From contig NZ_CP104861.1 in assembly GCF_025426255.1 (NCBI RefSeq), forward strand, positions 1,426,001 to 1,490,000: 64,000 bases of DNA, given 5' to 3'. The notes beneath the pieces were generated by a model. It had not been told where the DNA came from. It saw nothing but the letters and a program-made list of their open reading frames with translations, and did no database searches. This document shows positions 8,295 to 16,745 of the stretch, piece after piece; position 1 is the stretch's first letter, and the number at the start of each line of letters is the position of its first letter. Origin of the DNA: Pseudomonas fragi (lineage in GTDB: Bacteria; Pseudomonadota; Gammaproteobacteria; Pseudomonadales; Pseudomonadaceae). The position numbers and the translations under genes are program-made.

Positions 8295-9188
8295 ATGAGT
8301 TCAGGTAAGGCGTTTTTGATTTTGCATGGCAAGCAAGCCCTTAACGAAGAGGTGCGGGCGGCCGTTGAGCATCAGCGTGCGGCAGGCTGGGAGTTGGCAG
8401 TACGCCTGACATGGGAGGCCGGGGATGCACAGCGTCTGGTGCGCGAAGCGCTGGATGCTGGCTACACCCATCTGATCGCTGGCGGCGGTGATGGCACCTT
8501 GCGCGATATTTGTGAGGCCATGGCGCTGGCCGATACCGAAGCCAGTCTGGGGCTGTTGCCGCTGGGCACTGCCAATGATTTTGCGCGAGCGGCAGGTGTA
8601 TCGCTGGAGCCCCACGAAGCCCTGGCCTTGCTCGATACGCCTGCCCGGGCGATTGACCTGGGGGAGGTCGGTGGTCAGTTGTTTTTGAACATGGCCACCG
8701 GAGGCTTTGGTAGCCAGGTGACGGCGAATACGTCCGAAGACTTGAAAAAAGTCCTGGGCGGCGCGGCCTATCTGTTTACCGGCCTGTCGCGCTTCAGTGA
8801 GCTGCACGCGGCGTACGCCGAGTTGCAGGGCCCCGATTTTCACTGGAAAGGCGAGCTGCTGGCGCTGGGAATCGGCAACGGTCGCCAGGCGGGAGGCGGG
8901 CAAGCGTTGTGCCCTGAAGCCCTGGTCGATGATGGCTTGCTGGACATCAGTATCTTGCCTGCGCCCCAGGAAATCGTAGGCACCCTGAAGAGTCTGATGG
9001 CAGAGGGTTGGGGGCTGGATAATCTGTTTGTTCGGGCGCGCCTGCCCTGGATTGAAATCAAGGCTGCCGAGGGTCTTTCAATGAATCTCGATGGCGAGCC
9101 GCTTGAGGGTGACGCCATGCGCTTTACGGTGCGCAAGGGCGCCTTGAAGGTTCATTTGCCGGTGGGGTCGCCATTGCTGGGCCAGTGA
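8295..9188 (+). CDS. yegS: YegS-like lipid kinase (diacylglycerol kinase fold)
   Basis: A 297-residue soluble kinase of the DAGK catalytic family. GGGDGTLRD (about residues 58-66) is the nucleotide-binding motif, followed by LPLGTANDFAR, the conserved loop of YegS/BmrU proteins. The C-terminal beta-sandwich includes LLDISILPAP and MNLDGEPLEG. YegS of Salmonella and E. coli phosphorylates phosphatidylglycerol in vitro; the native substrate is unsettled. The GGAG ribosome-binding site supports the ATG. No co-directional partner is tightly coupled; cheV follows after 95 bases. Confidence 0.92.
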   Translation: MSSGKAFLILHGKQALNEEVRAAVEHQRAAGWELAVRLTWEAGDAQRLVREALDAGYTHLIAGGGDGTLRDICEAMALADTEASLGLLPLGTANDFARAAGVSLEPHEALALLDTPARAIDLGEVGGQLFLNMATGGFGSQVTANTSEDLKKVLGGAAYLFTGLSRFSELHAAYAELQGPDFHWKGELLALGIGNGRQAGGGQALCPEALVDDGLLDISILPAPQEIVGTLKSLMAEGWGLDNLFVRARLPWIEIKAAEGLSMNLDGEPLEGDAMRFTVRKGALKVHLPVGSPLLGQ

Positions 9189-9283
9189 AGCGTTGCGGGA
9201 TAGTTGGTGGCTATCCGATATCAAGGTTGCGGGAATTCGGCCGATAAGGTTGGTCATCAAGTTCCTACGCTCAGGAGTTACTC

Positions 9284-10219
9284 ATGGCCGGCATCCTCGA
9301 CACGGTAGACCAGCGCACTCAGTTGGTCGGTGCAAACCGACTGGAACTTCTCATGTTCCGCCTGGCAGGTCGGCAGCTATTCGCGATCAACGTATTCAAG
9401 GTGCAGGAGGTTCTGCAACTGCCGAAACTGACCCTGATGCCACACCGCCATCCCCATGTCTGTGGCGTGGTCAATTTGCGCGGCAAAACCCTGCCAGTGA
9501 TCGACCTGTCCCGGGCTATTGGCATGCGTGCTCTGGTGCCAGGCCCAGACAGCACCATCATCGTGACCGAGTACAACCGTTCGGTGCAGGCCTTCCTGGT
9601 GGGCGGGGTCGACCGCATTGTCAATATGAACTGGGAGGCCATCCTGCCACCGCCCACCAGTGCCGGGCGCCAGCATTACCTGACCGCTATCAGCAATGTT
9701 GATGACCAATTGGTCGAGATCATTGATGTGGAGAAAGTCCTGGCTGAAATCGTGCCGTACAACGCCAAGGTGTCGCGGGAGAAGCTTGCTGATCCGATCT
9801 TTGAGCAGGTGCGGGGGCGTGAAGTGCTGCTGGTCGACGACTCCAGCGTGGCCTTGGCGCAACTGCGCGAAACGCTCTCGCAACTGGGGATCAAAATGCA
9901 CATCGCCAGCGATGGTCTTAAAGCATTGAACATGCTCAAGGGCTGGGCCGACACCGGTCAGGTCATGACCGACAAGCTGCTGATGATATTTACCGATGCC
10001 GAAATGCCGGAAATGGATGGCTATCGGTTGACCACTGAAATTCGCAACGATCCGCGTTTGCGCAGCCTGTATGTGGTGCTGCATACCTCGCTGTCTGGCA
10101 GCTTCAACGAATCAATGGTGAAAAAGGTCGGTTGCGACAATTTCCTGTCCAAATTCCAGCCGGACAAACTGGTGGATGTTGTGCGTCAGCGCCTGATGCT
10201 GGACCAAGTGCCTGCGTGA
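9284..10219 (+). CDS. cheV: Chemotaxis protein CheV (CheW domain plus receiver)
   Basis: A 311-residue coupling protein. Residues about 18-160 are a CheW domain (FRLAGRQLFAINVFKVQEV and HVCGVVNLRGKTLPVIDL). Residues about 178-305 form a response-regulator receiver domain with the acidic pair D185-D186 (LLVDDSS) and the phospho-acceptor D238 in FTDAEMPEMDGYRL. It links chemoreceptors to CheA and probably adjusts adaptation through phosphorylation. AGGAG precedes the ATG. It is an orphan here, not near a che cluster, as is usual for Pseudomonas CheV paralogs. Confidence 0.95.
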   Translation: MAGILDTVDQRTQLVGANRLELLMFRLAGRQLFAINVFKVQEVLQLPKLTLMPHRHPHVCGVVNLRGKTLPVIDLSRAIGMRALVPGPDSTIIVTEYNRSVQAFLVGGVDRIVNMNWEAILPPPTSAGRQHYLTAISNVDDQLVEIIDVEKVLAEIVPYNAKVSREKLADPIFEQVRGREVLLVDDSSVALAQLRETLSQLGIKMHIASDGLKALNMLKGWADTGQVMTDKLLMIFTDAEMPEMDGYRLTTEIRNDPRLRSLYVVLHTSLSGSFNESMVKKVGCDNFLSKFQPDKLVDVVRQRLMLDQVPA

Positions 10220-10291
10220 AGCTGCGTATCTTTGCATTGGTGATTGGCTCGTATATTGTGGCCTTTTTTTACCCTGCAGGGAGCATGCGTC

Positions 10292-11098
10292 ATGCTGCGT
10301 CTAAGCGCGCTTTATCGTTTTCCACTGAAATCCGGCAAGGGTGAAAGCCTGCCTCAGGCCCGGCTGGACAAGTTGGGGCTGGTCGGTGATCGACGCTGGA
10401 TGCTGGTGGATGAAGCAAGCGGGCGTTTTCTTACCCAGCGTGCCGATCCAAAAATGAGCCAGCTGTCCGCGCTCTGGAATGCGGCAGGCGGTTTGACCTT
10501 GAATGCTCAGGGGTTTGAGGCGCTGGATGTGGCAGTGCCTGAGGTGGATACCGATCTGCGGGGCGTGACCATCTGGCGTGACACCTTGCGTGTGCCGGAT
10601 GCGGGGGATGCCGCTGCCGACTGGCTAAGCCGCTTTGTGGAAAAACCGGTGCGGCTGGTGCACGTGCCACTGGAGCGGGCACGCACCACTCAGGCGGGCT
10701 ATGGCCGTGATGATGACAAGGTCGCGTTTGCCGATGGCTACCCGCTGTTGCTGATTGGTCAGGCGTCTCTGGATGACATTTCACACAAGGTCGGACGACC
10801 TTTGGACATGCTGCGCTTTCGGCCCAACCTGGTGATTGAAGGCAGCGAGGCCTTTGCCGAAGACGGCTGGAAGCGCATCCGTATCGGTGATGTCGAGTTT
10901 CGCCTGGTCAAGTCCTGCTCGCGTTGCATCCTGACCACCGTCGATCCGCAAACCGGTGTCCGTGATGAGCAGCGTGAACCGCTGGCGACCCTGATGACCT
11001 ATCGCAAGCAGGAAGAGGGCACCATGTTCGGTCAGAACCTGGTGAACGACAGCAATGGCGTGCTGGAAGTCGGGATGCCTGTAACGATTCTGGAATAA
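10292..11098 (+). CDS. MOSC domain-containing molybdopterin-type protein
   Basis: A 268-residue protein starting MLRLSALYRFPLKSGKGESL, with GGGAG eight bases upstream; an upstream ATG at 10244 lacks this. An N-terminal MOSC beta-barrel domain (about 1-120, including RWMLVDEASGRFLTQR) is followed by the MOSC domain, which contains RFRPNLVIEG and KSCSRCILTTVDPQTG. The second of the two nearby cysteines is the usual molybdopterin ligand in the mARC/YcbX group. Relatives reduce N-hydroxylated compounds using Mo cofactor, consistent with, though not linked to, the Mo-cofactor genes at 4-6.5 kb. It lacks the C-terminal ferredoxin domain found in YcbX. Confidence 0.88.
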   Translation: MLRLSALYRFPLKSGKGESLPQARLDKLGLVGDRRWMLVDEASGRFLTQRADPKMSQLSALWNAAGGLTLNAQGFEALDVAVPEVDTDLRGVTIWRDTLRVPDAGDAAADWLSRFVEKPVRLVHVPLERARTTQAGYGRDDDKVAFADGYPLLLIGQASLDDISHKVGRPLDMLRFRPNLVIEGSEAFAEDGWKRIRIGDVEFRLVKSCSRCILTTVDPQTGVRDEQREPLATLMTYRKQEEGTMFGQNLVNDSNGVLEVGMPVTILE

Positions 11099-11111
11099 CG
11101 CTACCTACCCC

Positions 11112-11199
11112 TGTGGGAGCGGGCTTGCTCGCGATTCAAGCGACGCGGTCTCTCATGCAGTCTGCATTGAGGCCATCGCGGGCAAGCCCGGCTCCCACA
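11112..11199. repeat. REP-type inverted repeat, GTGGGAGCG family
   Basis: Left arm TGTGGGAGCGGGCTTGCTCG and a matching right arm ending CCCACA enclose about 45 bases. This is a paired (REPIN-like) copy in the gap between the convergent MOSC and slt genes. The right arm has small differences (GCGGGCAAGCCCGGC). Confidence 0.85.
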
Positions 11200-11244
11200 G
11201 GATTTGATTCCCCGCACACCTTCCGGTGTGCGGGTGGGCATCAG

Positions 11245-13173
11245 TTACTGATCATCAAAATACCGCTCATGCCAGTCCACCACGGGCTGTGGTGCGTTGA
11301 GTTTTTGGCCGTAGATCACCGAATAAGACAGCACGTTCTGCACGTACTGGCGTGTTTCGTCGAACGGGATACTTTCGATCCATACGTCGAACCCCAGATG
11401 GTTGGCACCTTTGAGCCATTGACGCACGCGTCCCGGCCCGGCGTTGTAGGCCGCTGAGGCCAGCACCCGGTTGCCATTGAACTGGCCATGTACCTGGCTC
11501 AGATAAGCCGCGCCCAACTGGATATTCTTGTCCGGGTTCAGCACCTGCTGCGGTGATGCCAGCGGGATATTGAATTTTCGTGCAGTCTCTTTGGCGGTGG
11601 CTGGCATCAATTGCATCAGACCACTGGCACCCACGCCGGAGCGGGCGTCATCCATAAAGGCGCTTTCCTGGCGGGTAATGGCGAATACCCAGCTGGAATG
11701 CAGGCCGCGGAGCTTGGCTTCACGCACCAGCGTGTCGCGGTGGGCCATCGGGAAGCGAATGTCCAGATCATCCCAGTACTGGGCCTGACTGATGGTTCGG
11801 ATAGCCGGAAAATACCACTTCAGGTCATAGGCAAGCTTGGCTTGGGCGACCATCTCGTCGCGGTTGAACAGGCGGCTGACGTAGTACCACTCACGGCGAC
11901 CATCGACGATTTGCCCGCGATCATGAAACTCCAGTGCGCGCTGCACACCTGCAGTGTTGCGTACTTTTTTGATCAGTTGCGGGCTGAGCATCAGTGGCTT
12001 GTTATTGAGCTGGTAAGGCGTTTGCGCCCGATCAGCGGCCAGGAAGCCATAGAAGTCGCGCTCGTTGGATACTTTTTTAAACAGCGCCAGTGCTTGTGGG
12101 TTCTTCGGTTCGGCCAGTTCAAGGCTGCGCGCTTGCCAGTAACGCCAGCGGCTGGTGGTTGCCAGATCTTGCGGAAGTTTGCGGGTCAACTGGTAAGCGT
12201 CTTCCCAGCGACCCAGGCGCAGCAGCAGGCGCAGGCGCCATTCGGTGACGGTGTTGTCACGCAACTCCGGGTCATACTTGGTCATGATGTCCAGCCCGCG
12301 ACTGTCGTAGCGGCGGGCGAACGTCAGGCCGATTTCCCGGGCGATGGCGACTTTTTCGTCGCGCGAGAAATGCATATTGGTGGCGTAGGTGTCGAGCAGG
12401 GCTGCGGCTTTTTCCGGATCCTGGCGGGCCAGGCGGCGCAGGCCCAGGCCTACGGCGTCAGACATTGCCTCGCTGGCTGGGGCAAAGCGCGATGGCTGGC
12501 TCAGCATGTCGGGCTTTTGCGCCACATCAATCATCAGTCTGGCCTGTGGGCCCAGGGTATTGAGGCCATTGGCCAATGATGTCGCCAGGGCGTAATTGCG
12601 CGCCTCGGCAGCGAGCTTGACCCGCTGCCAGCGTTTTTTCTCGGTCAACTGACCTTCGGCGGCCCACTGGCTGAACAGCGCGTCGCAGGCTGCGGGCTGC
12701 GCTTTACCGACCAGCCACAGTTTTTCGGCGTTGGCATACCCTTCGGCCTTGCGGTTGTGTTGCAACTCATACTGGCCATTGAGGCAGTCCAGTTCGGTGA
12801 AATTCAGCTTGGGGTCGTAATACTTTTCGAAAGTAGCCCAGTCGCCACGGTCTGCCAGCCAGCGTAACCAGCGCAGTTTCATCCAGTTGGCTTGCGGCAG
12901 GTCGCCGTGTTCAGCCAAAAACTGCTCGATTTCGGTGTTGCTGGCTGACTTCAGGCGTGCGGTCAGCTCGTCATAGGCCAGGTAGGGTGTCAGCGGGTAA
13001 GTGCGCAGGGCTGAAGCATTCTGAAAATAAGGGCCGGAATCGCCTTTGGCCAGTGCGAGCTTGGCTTGGTCGTAGAGTTGGCGTTGTTGAGTCAGGTCTG
13101 CGCCGTGGGCGGCTTGCACGGCACAGCTAGTGAGAAGCAGGCAGGATAAAAAGTTGAAGAGACGACTGCGCAT
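11245..13173 (-). CDS. slt: Soluble lytic murein transglycosylase
   Basis: A 642-residue periplasmic enzyme that cleaves the MurNAc-GlcNAc bond of peptidoglycan to give 1,6-anhydro ends. A signal peptide (MRSRLFNFLSCLLLTSCAVQ, followed by AAHGAD) supports the ATG at 13173, which has GGAAG upstream; the frame's 48 additional codons are rejected. The long alpha-superhelical U and L domains fill residues about 30-470. The C-terminal SLT domain includes RQESAFMDDARSGVGASGLM with the catalytic glutamate, then QLMPATAKETA and AAYNAGPGRV. Anhydromuropeptides from such enzymes feed the recycling enzyme NagZ, also encoded in this window. Confidence 0.95.
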   Translation of the reverse strand: MRSRLFNFLSCLLLTSCAVQAAHGADLTQQRQLYDQAKLALAKGDSGPYFQNASALRTYPLTPYLAYDELTARLKSASNTEIEQFLAEHGDLPQANWMKLRWLRWLADRGDWATFEKYYDPKLNFTELDCLNGQYELQHNRKAEGYANAEKLWLVGKAQPAACDALFSQWAAEGQLTEKKRWQRVKLAAEARNYALATSLANGLNTLGPQARLMIDVAQKPDMLSQPSRFAPASEAMSDAVGLGLRRLARQDPEKAAALLDTYATNMHFSRDEKVAIAREIGLTFARRYDSRGLDIMTKYDPELRDNTVTEWRLRLLLRLGRWEDAYQLTRKLPQDLATTSRWRYWQARSLELAEPKNPQALALFKKVSNERDFYGFLAADRAQTPYQLNNKPLMLSPQLIKKVRNTAGVQRALEFHDRGQIVDGRREWYYVSRLFNRDEMVAQAKLAYDLKWYFPAIRTISQAQYWDDLDIRFPMAHRDTLVREAKLRGLHSSWVFAITRQESAFMDDARSGVGASGLMQLMPATAKETARKFNIPLASPQQVLNPDKNIQLGAAYLSQVHGQFNGNRVLASAAYNAGPGRVRQWLKGANHLGFDVWIESIPFDETRQYVQNVLSYSVIYGQKLNAPQPVVDWHERYFDDQ

Positions 13174-13388
13174 GAGGCTTCCGTACAGATAAAAAACGTG
13201 ACGAGTGCGGGGCGGGCCAGCACTGATTGTTACGTAGCTTAGCCTTTTGCCAGCGGCGCGTGAAAGCCTTGCAGGCCAACGGGTGCAACTTGGCACTAAA
13301 TGAAGGGAAGAGGGCACCGTACAAGAAATACCCGGCCGCCCAAGGGTACAAATCAGGTAGAATGCGCGCCCAGTTTTTGGAGAAGCTC

Positions 13389-15305
13389 ATGACCCTGCTC
13401 AAATTCAGCGATGTGTCCCTTGCTTTCGGCTCTATGCCGTTGTTGGACAAGGTGTCCTGGCAGATCGCCCGTGGAGAGCGGGTGTGCATCATCGGCCGCA
13501 ACGGTACCGGCAAGTCCAGCATGATGAAGCTGGTTAAAGGTGATCAAAAACCCGATGACGGCTCTGTTTGGCGCGCGCCCGGTCTCAAGATTGGCGAATT
13601 GCCGCAAGAGTTGCCGGTAGCCGACGAGCGGACCGTGTTCGACGTTGTGGCCCAAGGTCTGGACGGTGTTGGCGAGTTGCTGGCCCAGTACCATCACCTC
13701 AGCCAGAACATCGTCACCGATGCTGACCTGGACAAGCTGATGCACGTCCAGCAAGACCTCGAAGCCCGTGATGGCTGGCGCTTGCAGCAATTGGTCGACA
13801 GCACCTTGAGCCGTCTGCAGTTGCCGGCTGATAAAACCCTTGCCGAATTGTCTGGCGGCTGGCGTCGTCGCGTTCTGTTGGCACAAGCACTGGTTTCCGA
13901 ACCGGATCTGCTGCTGCTCGACGAACCGACCAACCACCTGGACATCGGTGCAATCGCCTGGCTCGAAGAGGCCTTGATGGGCTTCCAGGGCGCGGTTCTG
14001 TTTATTACCCACGACCGTTCATTCCTGCAAAATCTGGCTACCCGGATTCTGGAACTGGACCGTGGCGGCCTGATCGACTGGAACGGCGACTACGCCAGCT
14101 TCCTGGTCCACAAGGAAGCCACACTGGCCGCGGAAGAAACCGCAAACGCGCTGTTCGACAAGCGTCTGGCCCAGGAAGAAGTCTGGATCCGCCAAGGCAT
14201 CAAGGCTCGTCGCACCCGTAACGAAGGCCGCGTACGCGCCCTGAAGGAACTGCGTGTAGAGCGCAGCGAGCGTCGCGAGCGTACCGGTAAAGCCAACATC
14301 CAGCTGGACACGGCCGACAAGTCCGGCAAGCAAGTAATGGTGCTGGAAAACGTCAGCTTTGCTCACCCGGGTGGTCCGTTCCTGCTCAAGGACTTCTCGA
14401 TGGTGCTTCAGCGCGGCGACCGTATTGGTCTGCTGGGTGCCAACGGTACGGGCAAAACCACACTGCTCAAGCTGATGCTGGGCGGCCTGGTGCCAACCGA
14501 AGGTACAGTTGAAGAGGGTACGCGCATCGACGTGGCTTACTTCGATCAGCTGCGTCATCAACTGGATCTGGAAAAAACCGTGATCGATAACGTGGCCGAA
14601 GGCCGCGACTTTATCGATATCGACGGCCAAAGCCGCCACGTGCTCAGCTACCTGGGCGACTTCCTGTTCAGCCCTCAGCGTGCCCGCACGCCGGTCAAGG
14701 CGCTGTCGGGTGGTGAGCGTGCCCGCCTGTTGCTGGCCAAATTGTTCAGCAAGCCAGCTAACCTGCTGGTGCTCGATGAGCCAACCAACGACCTGGACGT
14801 TGAAACCCTGGAGCTGCTCGAAGAGGTCCTGCTGACCTTCAAGGGCACTGTGCTGATGGTCAGTCACGACCGGGCATTCCTCGACAACGTGGTTACCAGC
14901 ACTCTGGTATTCCAGGGCGAAGGCAAGGTTCGTGAATACGTGGGTGGTTATCAGGACTGGCTGCGTCAGGGCGGTTCACCGCGCCTGCTGGGCGTAACCG
15001 AGAGCAAGTCCGGCAAGGCCGACCTGAACTCGGCCGTGGTCGAGGCTGCACCGGCTCCTGTGGCGGCTCAGGCTGCTCCTGCGGCGAAAAAGAAACTCAG
15101 CTACAAGCTGCAGCGTGAGCTGGAAGCTTTGCCGGCTGATATCGACGCCAAAGAACAGGCGATTGCTGCTGTTGAAGCAGAAATGGCCGACGCTGGTTTC
15201 TATCAGCTGCCTGCTGCTAAAACCGCTGAAGTGATCGCCAAGCTTGAAAAGCTGCAAGGCGAGCTTGAGCAGCTGGTTGAGCGCTGGGCTGAGCTGGATG
15301 CCTGA
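13389..15305 (+). CDS. uup: ABC-F family ATPase, Uup type
   Basis: A 638-residue cytoplasmic protein with two ATP-binding cassettes and no membrane segments. Cassette 1 has Walker A GRNGTGKS (36-43), signature LSGGWRRR and LLLLDEPTNHLD. Cassette 2 has GANGTGKTT, LSGGERARLLLAKL and LVLDEPTNDLD. The C-terminus (about 570-638) is a Lys/Glu/Ala-rich coiled coil typical of Uup, which binds DNA or ribosomes. ABC-F proteins act on the ribosome; Uup also influences transposon precise excision in E. coli. The ATG at 13389 has GGAG upstream; the frame's earlier 54 codons are non-homologous. A strong terminator follows. Confidence 0.93.
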   Translation: MTLLKFSDVSLAFGSMPLLDKVSWQIARGERVCIIGRNGTGKSSMMKLVKGDQKPDDGSVWRAPGLKIGELPQELPVADERTVFDVVAQGLDGVGELLAQYHHLSQNIVTDADLDKLMHVQQDLEARDGWRLQQLVDSTLSRLQLPADKTLAELSGGWRRRVLLAQALVSEPDLLLLDEPTNHLDIGAIAWLEEALMGFQGAVLFITHDRSFLQNLATRILELDRGGLIDWNGDYASFLVHKEATLAAEETANALFDKRLAQEEVWIRQGIKARRTRNEGRVRALKELRVERSERRERTGKANIQLDTADKSGKQVMVLENVSFAHPGGPFLLKDFSMVLQRGDRIGLLGANGTGKTTLLKLMLGGLVPTEGTVEEGTRIDVAYFDQLRHQLDLEKTVIDNVAEGRDFIDIDGQSRHVLSYLGDFLFSPQRARTPVKALSGGERARLLLAKLFSKPANLLVLDEPTNDLDVETLELLEEVLLTFKGTVLMVSHDRAFLDNVVTSTLVFQGEGKVREYVGGYQDWLRQGGSPRLLGVTESKSGKADLNSAVVEAAPAPVAAQAAPAAKKKLSYKLQRELEALPADIDAKEQAIAAVEAEMADAGFYQLPAAKTAEVIAKLEKLQGELEQLVERWAELDA

Positions 15306-15324
15306 TTGACCCTGTGCTGAATTG

Positions 15325-15362
15325 AAAAAGCCCGGCCCTTTAACAAGGTGCCGGGCTTTTTT
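15325..15362. terminator. Bidirectional terminator between uup and the UspA gene
   Basis: Stem AAAAAGCCCGGC / GCCGGGCTTTTT (12 bases each) with a 13-base loop, and T/A runs on both sides, so it can end transcripts from both converging genes. Confidence 0.93.
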
Positions 15363-15382
15363 GTTGTTACATGCAGATAAAC

Positions 15383-15823
15383 TTAATCAGGTTTTTTCAG
15401 GCTGACAGCCAGCACGTCGCACGGAGCACCGTGCAGTACGTCGTTGGCGGTAGAGCCCAGCAGCAGGGCAAGGCCGTGACGGCCGTGGCTGCCGACCACG
15501 ATCAGGTCGCATTTTTGCGCTTTGGCCAAGGCGTGGATTTCCTGACGCGGCTGGCCGTAGTTAAGGTGGCAGTAATCCTTGTGCAACTGCGGGTACTTGG
15601 CGATCAGCCGCTCAAGGCGTTCCTTGGCCTGATCGAACTGTTGTTGTTGCAGTTGCGAGAGATCCATTGGCACGTCGCCGCCAAACGCCATCGCCATCGG
15701 TTCTACGATGTGTATCAGCGACAGTTTGGCGCCGTTGGCCTTGGCGCTTTCGCTGGCGCGGTTGATCACGGGGTCGCATTCGTCGGTCAGGTCGACAGCG
15801 ACCAAAATATGTTCGTAGGGCAT
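15383..15823 (-). CDS. Universal stress protein, UspA family
   Basis: A 146-residue single-domain UspA-like protein. The start MPYEHILVAVDLTDE and the C-terminal GSHGRHGLALLLGSTA contain the G-x2-G-x9-G(S/T) ATP-binding pattern, so it probably belongs to the nucleotide-binding subgroup. The fold is a cytoplasmic Rossmann-like dimer linked to starvation, oxidative and anaerobic survival; no specific target can be read. It is convergent with uup across a shared terminator. Confidence 0.93.
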   Translation of the reverse strand: MPYEHILVAVDLTDECDPVINRASESAKANGAKLSLIHIVEPMAMAFGGDVPMDLSQLQQQQFDQAKERLERLIAKYPQLHKDYCHLNYGQPRQEIHALAKAQKCDLIVVGSHGRHGLALLLGSTANDVLHGAPCDVLAVSLKKPD

Positions 15824-15926
15824 GTGGGGTGCTCCTGTAAATGGCGATCAGTTATGAGTATGGCCCTTTTCCAGAGCCTTGGTTCAAGTCCGGGTCACTC
15901 GTTTATCAAGTTATGAGAGTACAGAT

Positions 15927-16364
15927 ATGACGGTATGGATAGTGGTGTCAATCCTGGCACTGGTTCTCAGCCCTTTGGCCTGGTTGCGGCCTTCCCGGGG
16001 GCAAAGCGGGCGGATGGATTTGCGCATGGAGGCACGGCGCATTGGTTTGTCCATGCAGCTGGCGCCTCAGGAGTGGCCGCATTGGCTTGAGCCGCAGCCG
16101 CCCGGTTCTTGCGCGCAGTATCACCGCCCGCGCCGCAGTACTAAGCCTGATGTTTGGTGCTATTGGCAATCGGCACCGGGAAAATGGCTCAATCGCTGGC
16201 AAGAAGAATGTGAGGATGAGCGCTTGCTGGAGCAGTTCAAAAAGCTTCCGGCCAACGTCTATAAAGTTGAGGCCGATGGGCAAATGATCGTGCTGGTATG
16301 GGGCGAGAAGGGCGAGGCGCAAGTGCTGAAGGCGATTGATGAAGTGCTTAAGGCGCTGGCATGA
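15927..16364 (+). CDS. Hypothetical membrane-anchored protein
   Basis: A 145-residue protein with a single N-terminal hydrophobic helix (MTVWIVVSILALVLSPLAWL) followed by an Arg-rich, Trp-rich soluble region (MDLRMEARRIGLSMQLAPQE, several W residues in WCYWQSAPGKWLNRW). This predicts an inner-membrane anchor with the remainder in the cytoplasm. It resembles conserved Pseudomonas proteins next to uspA and fadB but I cannot assign a domain or function. The frame extends upstream to 15879; the ATG at 15927 starts exactly at the membrane helix. A REP-type repeat follows. Confidence 0.75.
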   Translation: MTVWIVVSILALVLSPLAWLRPSRGQSGRMDLRMEARRIGLSMQLAPQEWPHWLEPQPPGSCAQYHRPRRSTKPDVWCYWQSAPGKWLNRWQEECEDERLLEQFKKLPANVYKVEADGQMIVLVWGEKGEAQVLKAIDEVLKALA

Positions 16365-16380
16365 GCACCTGCACACCCTG

Positions 16381-16468
16381 TGTGGGAGCTAGTCTGCTCG
16401 CGATGCAGGCGGTGCGGTCTATCAGTTACACCGAGGTGATGCGATCGCGAGCAGGCTCGCATCCCACA
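16381..16468. repeat. REP-type inverted repeat, GTGGGAGCG family
   Basis: Left arm TGTGGGAGCTAGTCTGCTCG and right arm CGAGCAGGCTCGCATCCCACA enclose about 47 bases. The arms are imperfect (GTGGGAGCTAG against CTCGCATCCCAC), so this copy is partly decayed. Confidence 0.8.
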
Positions 16469-16552
16469 GGCGAAATGTGTTTTTGAACTGACTACCGGGT
16501 CGTTTTGTCATCATTGTTTTGGACAATTGACAATCGATCGCTTTTCCGTGAA

Positions 16553-16592
16553 GGTGTCGACACCCAAATCAAACGGGCGTATGAATTGAGTG
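16553..16592 (+). promoter_or_regulatory. Candidate fadBA promoter with PsrA-like operator
   Basis: TCGACA at 16557-16562 and TATGAA at 16580-16585 are 17 bases apart and could be the -35 and -10. The sequence CAAACGGGCGTATG (16570-16583) overlaps the -10 and differs by one base from the PsrA pattern CAAAC-N4-GTTTG. The -35 lies inside a perfect 12-base palindrome, GGTGTCGACACC (16553-16564). Regulation of the fadBA operon by PsrA is established in P. aeruginosa; this exact site is my inference. The predicted leader to the fadB ATG is about 150 bases and contains no other clear gene in the 380-base gap, apart from the repeat at 16381. Confidence 0.55.
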
Positions 16593-16745
16593 TTTGTCAT
16601 GTCAGACGACTCTCATTCAACCCCGATTATCGCGTTGGCGGGTGTGTCTGGCGTATTGGCATCAACCTTGACGCAAAGGTCAATGACAGCCAGACGCAGG
16701 CGTGCGACGTGTACTGTTCAGCTTCCATATCCTGGAGATCAGTTG

